This document shows positions 1-6,663 of a stretch of 11,619 nt of DNA, one piece after another. A program made the position numbers and the translations under genes. The notes beneath the pieces were generated by a model, which made no database searches, was not told where the DNA came from, and saw only the letters and a program-made list of their open reading frames with translations. Source of the stretch: Actinomycetes bacterium (lineage in GTDB: Bacteria; Actinomycetota; Actinomycetes; Streptosporangiales; Streptosporangiaceae); contig JAFACJ010000262.1 of NCBI GenBank assembly GCA_023425615.1, positions 1 through 11,619 on the forward strand. The letters are read 5' to 3'. How positions within the stretch are numbered: position 1 is the first letter of the stretch; each line of letters opens with the position of its first letter.

Positions 1-1
1 G

Positions 2-1099
2 CTCATCGCGGGCATGTCGATGACCGAGAAGCAGGGCGGCTCGGACGTGCGCGCCAACACCACGACCGCGGCCCCGCAGGCCGACGGCACGTACCGCCTC
101 GTCGGCCACAAGTGGTTCACCTCCGCGCCGATGTCGGACGTGTTCCTCACCCTGGCGCAGGCGCCCGGCGGCCTGACCTGCTTCCTCGTGCCCCGCGTCC
201 TGCCCGACGGCACGCTCAACCCGCTGCGGCTCATGCGGCTGAAGGACAAGCTCGGCAACAAGTCCAACGCCTCGTCCGAGGTCGAGTACCACCAGGCCCA
301 CGCCTGGCGCGTGGGCGACGAGGGCCGCGGCGTGCGCACCATCATCGAGATGGTCAACATGACCCGCCTGGACTGCCTCATCGGCGCCGCCGCCGGCATG
401 CGCCAGGGCGTCACGGCGGCCGCCCACCACGCCGCCCACCGCACGACCTTCGGCAAGGCCGTCGCCGAGCACCCGCTCATGCAGAACGTGCTGGCCGACC
501 TGGCGGTGGAGTCCGAGGCCGCCACGACCCTCATGCTGCGCCTGGCGGGCGCCGTCGACCGCGGCGAGACCGGCTTCAAGCGCCTCTCCCTGGCCGTCGG
601 CAAGTACTGGGTCACCAAGCGCTGGCCCTCCCACGCCGCCGAGTCCCTGGAGTGCCTGGGCGGCAACGGCTACGTCGAGGACTCGGGCATGCCCCGCCTC
701 TTCCGCGAGTCACCCCTCAACTCCGTCTGGGAGGGCTCGGGCAACGTCGCCGCCCTGGACGTCCTGCGCGCGATGCTGAAGGAACCCGACAGCGTCACCG
801 CCTTCTTCGAGGAGGTCGAGTCGGCCTCCGGCGCCGACCCCCGCCTCGACGCCGCCGTCCGCCGGGTCAAGGACTCCCTCACCGACACCGCCACCCTGGA
901 GCTCCGCGCCCGCCGCGTCGTCGAACGCCTCGCCCTCGTCCTCCAGGGCTCCCTCCTGGTCCGCCACGGCCACCCCGCCGTCGCCGACGCCTTCTGCGCC
1001 TCGCGCCTCGGCGGCGACTGGGGCGCCGCCTTCGGCACCCTCCCCCCGGGCCTCGACCTCAAGCCCATCATCGACCGGGCCACTCCGAAGACCGGCTGA
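2..1099 (+). CDS. aidB: AidB-type acyl-CoA dehydrogenase, 3' part (5' end outside window)
   Basis: The reading frame is already open at the left edge, and 365 codons are visible up to the TGA at 1097-1099. Family members have about 540 residues, so roughly the first third lies outside the window. The visible part opens with GMSMTEKQGGSDVR, the hallmark flavin-adjacent segment of the AidB subfamily. RLVGHKWFTSAP, LKDKLGNKSNASSEVEY, LGGNGYVEDSGMPRLFRE and NSVWEGSGN then follow in the order found in E. coli AidB. The Glu of WEGSGN corresponds to the usual acyl-CoA dehydrogenase catalytic base. E. coli AidB is an FAD protein of the adaptive response to alkylation damage that binds DNA. In actinomycetes such proteins are often annotated simply as acyl-CoA dehydrogenases, and the substrate cannot be told from sequence. 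The gene ends 15 bp from the convergent lipoprotein gene. Family assignment is secure; a DNA-repair role is inference. Confidence 0.93.
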   Translation, partial: LIAGMSMTEKQGGSDVRANTTTAAPQADGTYRLVGHKWFTSAPMSDVFLTLAQAPGGLTCFLVPRVLPDGTLNPLRLMRLKDKLGNKSNASSEVEYHQAHAWRVGDEGRGVRTIIEMVNMTRLDCLIGAAAGMRQGVTAAAHHAAHRTTFGKAVAEHPLMQNVLADLAVESEAATTLMLRLAGAVDRGETGFKRLSLAVGKYWVTKRWPSHAAESLECLGGNGYVEDSGMPRLFRESPLNSVWEGSGNVAALDVLRAMLKEPDSVTAFFEEVESASGADPRLDAAVRRVKDSLTDTATLELRARRVVERLALVLQGSLLVRHGHPAVADAFCASRLGGDWGAAFGTLPPGLDLKPIIDRATPKTG

Positions 1100-1114
1100 C
1101 CGCAGCGGCCGCCC

Positions 1115-2260
1115 TCAGCGGAAGACGCCGGTGTGGCCCAGGGAGTAGCGGCCGGGCTGGGGGTAGACGCACAGGCCGTGGGGTCCCTGGCCGACCGGGA
1201 TCCTGCGGATGAGGCGTCCGGTCTCGGTGGAGATGGCGTAGATCTCCGCGTGGTAGCGGCCGGAAAGCCACAGGACCTTTCCGTCGGCGGAGACTCCGCC
1301 CATATCGGGCGAGCCTCCGCCCGGTAGGCGCCACCGCTTGGCGACGGTGCCGGTGGCGAACGAGACGACGGAGATGGAGCCCTCACCCCGGTTGGAGACG
1401 TAGAGGTCCTTCGAGTCGCGGCTCACGTAAAGGCCGTGCGCGCCCTTGCCGGTGCGCAGGAAGCCGGTCTTGCGGAACGTCGCGGCGTCGATCGTCCACA
1501 GGCCGCCCGCCATCATGTCCGCGATGTAGAAGGTGCGGCCGTCCGGCGAGAGTTTGACGTCCTGCGGCATACCGCCCTTCGCCAGGCTCAGCCTGCCCGT
1601 CACCCGCTGGTTTCGGACATCGACGCGCACCGCGTCCCCGGAGAACTCGCAGGCCGTGATGAAGAACTCGCCGTCTGCCGAGAAGTCGGCGTGGTTCGGC
1701 CCGCGGCACGGCACCTCGACGCTCCGCACGAGCCTGAACGTCTGCGCGTCCCGGAAGTCGATGCGCTGCAACCGCTCGGCCATGATGACCGCGAACTTCC
1801 CGTCCGGTGTGTAGTACATGTTGTACGGGTCCTCGACCGGCACCCGTTTCCCGGGCTTTCCCGTCCGGGGGTCGATCGGTATGAGGTCGTTGGAGTCGTT
1901 GTCGTTGACCCACAGCGTCCGCATGTCCCACGAGGGCACCACGTGCTGCGGCCTGCGCCCCACCGGGAAGCGGCCGACCTGCTTGAAGGTCCGCTGGTCG
2001 AAGACCATGACCTCGTCGCTCTCGGAGTTGGGGACGTACACCCGGGCCGGAAGGTCGCGCACGGCGTCGCTGAGCATCCCGGCTCTGTCATACGCGTACA
2101 CGTCCGTCGCCGGCGCCCCTGTCACCGGGTGCGCGCTCGGCGCCGCCGCCGGGGGAACGGCCTCCTCATGGGGTGCTCCGTGATGCGCCCCGTGCTCCCC
2201 CTGCGCACACCCGGCCATCGCGGCACCGACCGCCAGCACGAACAGGACCAACCGTCTCAT
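1115..2260 (-). CDS. YVTN/YncE-type beta-propeller lipoprotein
   Basis: This 381-residue predicted exported protein starts at the ATG at 2258-2260. From there it has a signal peptide (MRRLVLFVLAVGAAMAGC) with a lipobox-like AMAGC ending at Cys18, so it is probably lipid-anchored on the outer face of the membrane. In-frame codons up to 2374 would add 38 residues ahead of the signal peptide and are unlikely to be used. A His/Gly-rich linker (about 20-33) leads into repeated blade-like units of the YVTN/YncE class, such as ARVYVPNSESDEVMVFD (72-88), HADFSADGEFFITACEFSG (190-208), DVKLSPDGRTFYIAD (234-248) and HGLYVSRDSKDLYVSNRGEGSISVVS (275-300). Such seven-bladed propellers are mostly uncharacterised binding proteins, and no catalytic residue is recognisable. 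It is convergent with the upstream acyl-CoA dehydrogenase gene and is separated by 182 bp from the P450 gene behind it, so it is probably transcribed alone. Confidence 0.88.
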   Translation of the reverse strand: MRRLVLFVLAVGAAMAGCAQGEHGAHHGAPHEEAVPPAAAPSAHPVTGAPATDVYAYDRAGMLSDAVRDLPARVYVPNSESDEVMVFDQRTFKQVGRFPVGRRPQHVVPSWDMRTLWVNDNDSNDLIPIDPRTGKPGKRVPVEDPYNMYYTPDGKFAVIMAERLQRIDFRDAQTFRLVRSVEVPCRGPNHADFSADGEFFITACEFSGDAVRVDVRNQRVTGRLSLAKGGMPQDVKLSPDGRTFYIADMMAGGLWTIDAATFRKTGFLRTGKGAHGLYVSRDSKDLYVSNRGEGSISVVSFATGTVAKRWRLPGGGSPDMGGVSADGKVLWLSGRYHAEIYAISTETGRLIRRIPVGQGPHGLCVYPQPGRYSLGHTGVFR

Positions 2261-2383
2261 GACCCCGCCGATCCCCTGAGTAGCAGAACGCACACAATAA
2301 GCGATCTTAAGGAGAAGGCTCCCAACGGCTCGGAAAGAAAGACCGTTCATGGGATCAACCGGACGGCAAGACAACGGCGGAGA

Positions 2384-2411
2384 CCGATGCCGAGCAGGTA
2401 CTCGGCACCGG
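2384..2411 (-). terminator. Probable terminator hairpin of the kinase-P450 operon
   Basis: An inverted repeat lies 31 bp beyond the P450 stop codon in the direction of transcription. Inner arms TGCCGAG and CTCGGCA (7 bp, six-base loop) are extended by CCG/CGG after a single mismatch. No T-tract follows, which is common for terminators of high-GC actinomycetes. The rest of the gap to the lipoprotein start (2261-2383) holds a relatively AT-rich patch around 2290-2312 that may contain the lipoprotein promoter, but no clear -35/-10 pair was found. Confidence 0.45.
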
Positions 2412-2442
2412 CTCCGCCCTCCGCCTCAGGTGGCCCTCCTGC

Positions 2443-3537
2443 TCATCCCCCGAGGGAGACGCGCAGCTCGTCCAGGGCATGGAAGGTCGTCGAGTCGCGC
2501 CAGGCGTGGGAGCGGAGCGTCATCGACGGGTAGCGGGTGAACAGGCGCGGGAGGGTTTCGATGGCCTCCATGCGGGCCAGGCCGGCGCCGAGGCAGTAGT
2601 GCATGCCGCCGCCGAAGGCCAGGTGCGGGAGGGTGTCGCGGCGCAGGTCCAGGGGTGCCTGGGCCAGGTTCGCCTCGCGGACGAGCAGGCGGACCGCCTC
2701 TCCCTCGGCGATGTGGTGGCCGCCGAGCTCCTGGGGTTCGGCGGCGGTGCGGAAGAGCTGCTTGACCGGGCCCTCGCAGCGCAGGAGCTCCTCGACCGAC
2801 CGGACGGGATCCGCCAGGAGCGCCTCGCGGTCGGCCCTGCCCTCCAGGAGGGCCAGGGAGGAGGAGGCCATGAGGTTGGCGGTCGTCTCATGGCCCGCGG
2901 TGAGCAGGAGGATGCAGATGTTGGCGACCTCGCCGGGGGTGAGGCCGCCCGGAACGGCGAGCATCGCGCTGATGAAGTCCTCACCCGGGTCCTTCTGGCG
3001 TTCGGCGAGGAGCGGGGTGAGGAACATGATGAGCTCGACCGAGGCGGCGGCTCCGGCCAGGATCGCCTCGTCGTCGGAGTCGAACTCCAGGATCCGCACG
3101 AGCCGCGGGGTGAGTTCCAGGAGCAGTTCGGCGCCGTCCGCGCCGACGTCCAGCAGCTCGGCGATCACCGCGACCGGGATGAGGTAGGCGACGTCGCGCA
3201 GGAGGTCGGTCTCGTCGTCGAGGCCGTCCAGGACCGCCTCGACGATCGCGGTGACGCGGTGGCGCAGCGGCTCGATGGCGCGCGGGGTGAAGGCGGGGGC
3301 GAGCAGCCGGCGCAGCCGCGTGTGGTCGGGCGGGTCGGTGAACAGGAGGTTGCCGGGCGGCAGTTCCCGCAGCGCCTGCGGCGCGCCGGGCTGCCGCGCC
3401 GGGTCGCTGCTCCAGCCGGTGCCGCGCAGCACGGCGCCGATCTCGGCGAACCCGGACACCGTCCACATGCCGGTCTCCTCGTCCCAGCGGACGGACCCGG
3501 CGGAGACGGACGAGCTGGACAGGAGCTCAGCCGACAT
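2443..3537 (-). CDS. Cytochrome P450
   Basis: This is a soluble bacterial class I-type P450 of 364 residues, somewhat shorter than the usual 390-420. Visible landmarks, in order, are the C-helix DPPDHTRLRR (68-77), the I-helix oxygen-activation motif AGHETT (214-219), the K-helix ExxR (E250-R253) and the heme loop FGGGMHYCLG with the thiolate ligand Cys315. The ATG at 3535-3537 is preferred because GGGGAGG lies just upstream. An in-frame GTG at 3594 would add 19 residues buried in the kinase gene. The start overlaps the end of the kinase gene by 11 bp, so the two are co-transcribed and probably translationally coupled. The segment between the K-helix and the heme loop (AN-LAQAP-LDLRR) is about six residues shorter than in typical relatives and lacks a recognisable PxRF motif. 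No ferredoxin or reductase gene is nearby. Substrate unknown. Confidence 0.93.
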   Translation of the reverse strand: MSAELLSSSSVSAGSVRWDEETGMWTVSGFAEIGAVLRGTGWSSDPARQPGAPQALRELPPGNLLFTDPPDHTRLRRLLAPAFTPRAIEPLRHRVTAIVEAVLDGLDDETDLLRDVAYLIPVAVIAELLDVGADGAELLLELTPRLVRILEFDSDDEAILAGAAASVELIMFLTPLLAERQKDPGEDFISAMLAVPGGLTPGEVANICILLLTAGHETTANLMASSSLALLEGRADREALLADPVRSVEELLRCEGPVKQLFRTAAEPQELGGHHIAEGEAVRLLVREANLAQAPLDLRRDTLPHLAFGGGMHYCLGAGLARMEAIETLPRLFTRYPSMTLRSHAWRDSTTFHALDELRVSLGG

Positions 3538-4900
3538 GGACGCCTCCCCAGAAGGCCTGGTCGAGTTCGCCCAGCGGGGTGCCGGGAGGGGCACCGCAGT
3601 CCCATTCCTGGCGGATCGCCTCCCATTCGGCGGTCGCGCGCAGGCGGCCCAGCACCGCCGACAGACCGAGCTGGATCCGCGTCATCATCGTCATGTCCGG
3701 ATCCATACGGAACTTACGGAGGAACTTCTCATAGGGTCCGGTCAGCCCGAACTCCACGTTGGTCACCTCCGCCATGGCCTCGGAGGTGTAGGTGTAGGGC
3801 TGGGGATCGGTCCAGGCGCAGAGCGTCGTGACCCACCAGCCGAGGACCTGCTCGGCCGGGGGCGCGTCGGCCGGGTCCAGCACGCCGTGGGCGAAGTGGA
3901 GCCGCATCATGGCCTCCGTGTCGCGGTCCACGGCGGCCTGGGAGACGGCCACCATGAAGGCGACCATCGAGGCGGGAAAGCGCTTGACGCAGCCGAAGTC
4001 GAGGACCGTCACGCCGCCGTCCTCATGGAAGAGGTAGTTGCCCGGATGCGGGTCGGCGTGGAACAGGCGGAACTTCCGGATGCTGCCGAGGGTGAAGCGG
4101 AACAGCGCCTCGCCCCAGGCGTTCTTCAGGTCCTGGGAGGCGTCGTGCACGTCGCGGTAGCGCAGGCCGTCCACCCACTCCATGGTCAGCACCCGGCGCG
4201 AGGACAGCTCCGGCAGCACCTCGGGGATCCTGATGAACGGGTGGCCGCGGTAGACGTCGGCGAAGTCGCGCTGGTTGCGGGCCTCGGTCTGGTAGTCGAT
4301 CTCCTCGCCGATGCGGTCGGCCACCTCCTGCGCGATGGCGCGCACGTCCATGCCCAGATAGCCGGGCAGCATGCCCTGGCCCATCCGGAAGAAGGTGGCC
4401 AGCAGCTCGGTGTTGGCGAGGTCGGCGCGGATCGCCTCCTCCACCCCCGGGTACTGCACCTTGACGGCGACCTCCCTGCCGTCCTTCGTCAGGGCGCGGT
4501 GCACCTGGCCGATGGAGGCCGCCGCCACCGGCTCGGTGTCGAACCTGGCGAACAGCTCCGAGGGCGGCGCCCCCAGCTCGGCCTCGATCATCGCGGCGGC
4601 GGTCTCCGGCGGCATCGGCGGGGCGTCGTCCTGGAGCCGCTCCAGTGCCTGCTGGTAGATCGGCTGGTACTCGCCCTCCACCGAGTAGCCGACGAACGAC
4701 ATGATCTGGCCCGCCTTCATCAAGACGCCCTTGGACCGCCCCAGCCGTTCGGCGTACCGTTCGGCAGCCCGCCGGTGGACCTCGGCACGGTCCTTGCCGC
4801 GGATCCGCGCGACCACGGCCTCGGCCGCGGTCCTGCCCGCCAGCCCCACCAGCGGGGCGGTGCGCGCCACCCGTCCACCTCTGACGTTCCGTTCAGCCAT
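3527..4900 (-). CDS. ABC1/UbiB (AarF)-family atypical protein kinase
   Basis: The 457-residue protein carries the full set of UbiB/ABC1 signatures: the family-specific KxGQ motif (KAGQ, 62-65), the Ala-rich nucleotide loop AAASIGQV (126-133) replacing the Gly-rich loop of ordinary kinases, the VAVK lysine (K147), EEIDYQTEA (199-207), the catalytic loop HADPHPGNYL (281-290) and the metal-binding DFG (301-303). Members of this family in other organisms support ubiquinone or other isoprenoid-quinone metabolism through ATPase or kinase-like activity. Actinomycetes make menaquinone, and the role of their ABC1 paralogues is largely unknown. The ATG at 4898-4900 is chosen because AGGAG lies six bases upstream. 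The GTG immediately before it would leave only three bases of spacing. No transmembrane segment is obvious. It is the first gene of the operon with the P450 and is divergent from the TetR gene. Confidence 0.92.
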   Translation of the reverse strand: MAERNVRGGRVARTAPLVGLAGRTAAEAVVARIRGKDRAEVHRRAAERYAERLGRSKGVLMKAGQIMSFVGYSVEGEYQPIYQQALERLQDDAPPMPPETAAAMIEAELGAPPSELFARFDTEPVAAASIGQVHRALTKDGREVAVKVQYPGVEEAIRADLANTELLATFFRMGQGMLPGYLGMDVRAIAQEVADRIGEEIDYQTEARNQRDFADVYRGHPFIRIPEVLPELSSRRVLTMEWVDGLRYRDVHDASQDLKNAWGEALFRFTLGSIRKFRLFHADPHPGNYLFHEDGGVTVLDFGCVKRFPASMVAFMVAVSQAAVDRDTEAMMRLHFAHGVLDPADAPPAEQVLGWWVTTLCAWTDPQPYTYTSEAMAEVTNVEFGLTGPYEKFLRKFRMDPDMTMMTRIQLGLSAVLGRLRATAEWEAIRQEWDCGAPPGTPLGELDQAFWGGVHVG

Positions 4901-4930
4901 CACAGGCTCCTAGGAAGTAGATTCTTGGCT

Positions 4931-4952
4931 CTCCTCAGTGTTTACTTAGGAG
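4931..4952. promoter_or_regulatory. 22-bp operator-like palindrome between kinase and TetR genes
   Basis: The 53-bp spacer between the two divergent start codons contains an inverted repeat of the form CTCCT-n-AGT-n4-ACT-n-AGGAG, in which 8 of 11 base pairs match. Size and symmetry fit a TetR-family operator. Its right arm (AGGAG) is also the only ribosome binding site candidate for the TetR gene, one base from its ATG. A related, imperfect copy of the outer arm (GCTCCTAGG) occurs at 4906-4914 next to the kinase start. Occupancy would be expected to affect both divergent genes. The palindrome is directly visible; binding by the adjacent TetR is inference. Confidence 0.6.
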
Positions 4953-4953
4953 C

Positions 4954-5538
4954 ATGACGACGTCAACCCGTGACCGCATCATCGACTCCGCGATGGAGCT
5001 CTTCGGCCGCAACGGATACAAGGGCACGAGCGTCGCCCAGATCGAGTCGGCCGCCGGGCTCACCCCCGGCGCCGGCGGGCTCTACCACCACTTCCGCACG
5101 AAGGAGGCGGTGCTGGCCGCGGGCATCGAACGCCACCTGGCCCGGGTCTCGGCGCTGCGCGACATCCGCCGGATCTTCTCCGGCGTCGGCGACCTGCGCG
5201 CCGAACTCACCCTCACCGCCCGCTACGCGCTCACCGAACTGGACAACGAAGCCGAACTGCTGCGCATCATCGCCACCGAGTCCCGTGCCCGCCCCAAACT
5301 CGTCGAGGGCACGGCACAGGAACTCCTGGGCGCCACCTACGAGGGCTTCTCCGGCTGGCTGCGCACCACCACCGGCCTGCCCGAGGAACGCGTGGACGCC
5401 ATAGCCGCCGTCGGCTTCGGCGCCCTCCTGTCCTCACGCCTCCTGCGCGTCCTGTTCGACCACGACCCCACCGGCGTCGACGACGACACCCTCATCGCGA
5501 CCTGGGTGGAGATGATGCACGGCATCCTCACCACATGA
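4954..5538 (+). CDS. TetR/AcrR-family transcriptional regulator
   Basis: This 194-residue regulator has a classical TetR N-terminal helix-turn-helix domain at about residues 9-55: [20 protein letters not shown], then [20 protein letters not shown], then the conserved TKEAVL. The remaining helical part (60-194) is the variable ligand-binding and dimerisation domain and gives no ligand clue. It is divergent from the kinase-P450 operon across a 53-bp spacer that holds a good palindrome, the standard arrangement for a local repressor that also regulates itself. The ribosome binding site (AGGAG) is only one base from the ATG, tighter than the usual 5-9 bases. An alternative start is not obvious because the helix-turn-helix begins almost at once. 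A link to P450 substrate sensing is a reasonable but untested inference. Confidence 0.93.
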   Translation: MTTSTRDRIIDSAMELFGRNGYKGTSVAQIESAAGLTPGAGGLYHHFRTKEAVLAAGIERHLARVSALRDIRRIFSGVGDLRAELTLTARYALTELDNEAELLRIIATESRARPKLVEGTAQELLGATYEGFSGWLRTTTGLPEERVDAIAAVGFGALLSSRLLRVLFDHDPTGVDDDTLIATWVEMMHGILTT

Positions 5539-5577
5539 ATCTGGGCGGAGACGGCACCCCCACCATGTGAGCGCGGC

Positions 5578-6157
5578 TCAGGGGAGCGGGCGGTGACCGG
5601 TCTTGGCCTGCTGGACGAGCCGGTAGACGTGGGCGCGGAGTTCGGCGAAACGGGGCGGGGAGCGGGTGGTGAGCTGGTCGCGGTCTTCGGGCAGGTCGAT
5701 GGTGACGTCCTCCAGGACGACCGTCGGGGAGTCCGACAGGACGGTGACGCCCGGGCGCTTCCACAGGAGCGGACGAGATCCTCCAGGTCAGCCCTGGTCT
5801 GGGCGTCGACGGCGGCGAAGGGCTCGTCCATCAGGAGGACGTGGGGTTCGTAGGCGATGGCGACGCGCTGCTGCATACCGCCGGAGAGCTGCCAGGGGTG
5901 GGCGTCCCGCACCTCGGTCAGGCCCACGGCCTCCAGCGCGCCCTCGACCAGGCGGGCTCACTGCGGCCGTACTCCTGGAAGACCACGGCCATGCCGCGGG
6001 GCGGTGCCGTCACCTTCTCGCCTTCGAGGACCACCTCTCCCGCCGTGCCGTCCAGCAGACCCGCCACACAGCGCAGCAGCGTCGTCTTGCCCGCGCCGGA
6101 GGGGCCGACGAGCTCACCCGTCCCGACGCTGAACGTCAGGTCGCGGATCGCCTCGGC
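5578..6157 (-). pseudogene. Decayed ABC transporter ATPase (nitrate/sulfonate/taurine type)
   Basis: Pieces of one ATPase are spread over shifting frames. First comes AEAIRDLTFSVGTGELV with the Walker A GPSGAGKTT (about 6083-6106) through MAVVFQEYGRS. After a junction near 5950 with a frame change, [21 protein letters not shown] follows with the signature LSGGMQQR and Walker [12 protein letters not shown]. Next is a one-base loss near 5767 (expected SLWKRPG), then KRPGVTVL joined directly to [20 protein letters not shown] and a C-terminal tail to a TGA at 5578-5580. Compared with the family, the Q-loop-to-helical-domain stretch, three residues after QQRVAIA, and the whole H-switch segment (expected FVTHD and beyond) are missing. 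The product cannot be functional. It lies just downstream of a permease fragment on the same strand, as in an intact SsuBC/TauBC-type operon. Confidence 0.85.
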
Positions 6158-6174
6158 GCTCCGTCCGCCTCCCC

Positions 6175-6330
6175 GATCTGCGGACCGGCACCCCGCAGCG
6201 TCAGATGCAGCAGCCGCGTGCCGGGGCGGAGCCGGTAGCAGCGCGCGGTGTCGCGCAGCACCTCATCCAGCGCGCGTACGCCCTCCACCGTGTTCAGCGT
6301 CACCGGCCAGATGCACCCGCCGAACGCGCG
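6175..6330 (-). pseudogene. Fragment of an ABC transporter permease (SsuC/TauC type)
   Basis: About 50 codons on the minus strand read FGGCIWPVTLNTVEGVRALD, then EVLRDTARCYRLRPGTRLLH, then LTLRGAGPQI. This matches the central cytoplasmic (EAA-like) region of nitrate/sulfonate/taurine ABC permeases, which usually continue into ...PQI-x-G-x-RQAL. Both the N-terminal membrane segments and everything after PQI are absent. The frame passes directly into the ATPase remnant with no intervening start. It was recognised from memory of the family pattern (WPVL-NTVEGVRAVDEVL-DTAR), so a profile search would settle it. It probably belonged to the same operon as the ATPase remnant. Confidence 0.75.
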
Positions 6331-6613
6331 CTCGGCGACACCGCCGTCGACGACGGGGGGCTGTCGGTCGCCCTGATCCCGAGCGTATTCCAGGCGTTCG
6401 GTCGGGCCTGCTGGAGCCGTCCACCGGGATCGTCCTGCACAACCGCGGCGCCGCCTTCAGCACCGACCCGGCCAGCCCGCCCGGATCGCCCACGGGTCAC
6501 GGCCCGCGCACACGCTGTGCCCCCTCGTCATCGAGGCCGCCGGGCTGGCCGCCGCCGTCGGCTGCCGGGGCGGCAAGGCGCAGCCGTGGATCCTCACGCA
6601 GACCGCGCCCCGC
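6331..6613 (+). pseudogene. Fragment of gamma-glutamyltransferase
   Basis: Three successive plus-strand frames give one continuous protein resemblance to the small-subunit region of gamma-glutamyltransferase: LGDTAVDDGGLSVALIPSVF with QAFG; then SGLLEPSTGIVLHNRGAAFS with TDPASP; then ARIAHGSRPAHTLCPLVIEA, continuing to GCRGGKAQPWILTQTAPR. The breaks near 6401 and near 6480 each look like the loss of one base. The large subunit, the catalytic Thr junction upstream and the C-terminal end are missing, so only about 95 of some 550-600 codons remain. It abuts the permease fragment on the opposite strand near 6330, showing that large deletions joined two unrelated genes. The 50 bp from 6614 to 6663 contain nothing recognisable. 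Confidence 0.8.
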
Positions 6614-6663
6614 CCGTGGCGACGCGCCGCACGCATCCGGTTCGGCCAGTGTCCGTGCGGGGG

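Noticed and set aside
112..1212. Long plus-strand open frame overlapping the acyl-CoA dehydrogenase gene
   Set aside because: It is an Arg/Pro-rich out-of-frame shadow in very GC-rich DNA; the real frame has clear AidB motifs.
2479..4957. Long plus-strand open frames opposite the P450 and kinase genes
   Set aside because: They are antisense shadows with no recognisable domain; the minus-strand frames have complete family motifs.
5337..5927. Open minus-strand frame of 196 codons that could be called an intact ABC ATPase
   Set aside because: It contains the signature and Walker B but then leaves the ATPase frame near 5767, lacks Walker A and runs into the TetR gene on the opposite strand. It is part of the pseudogene.
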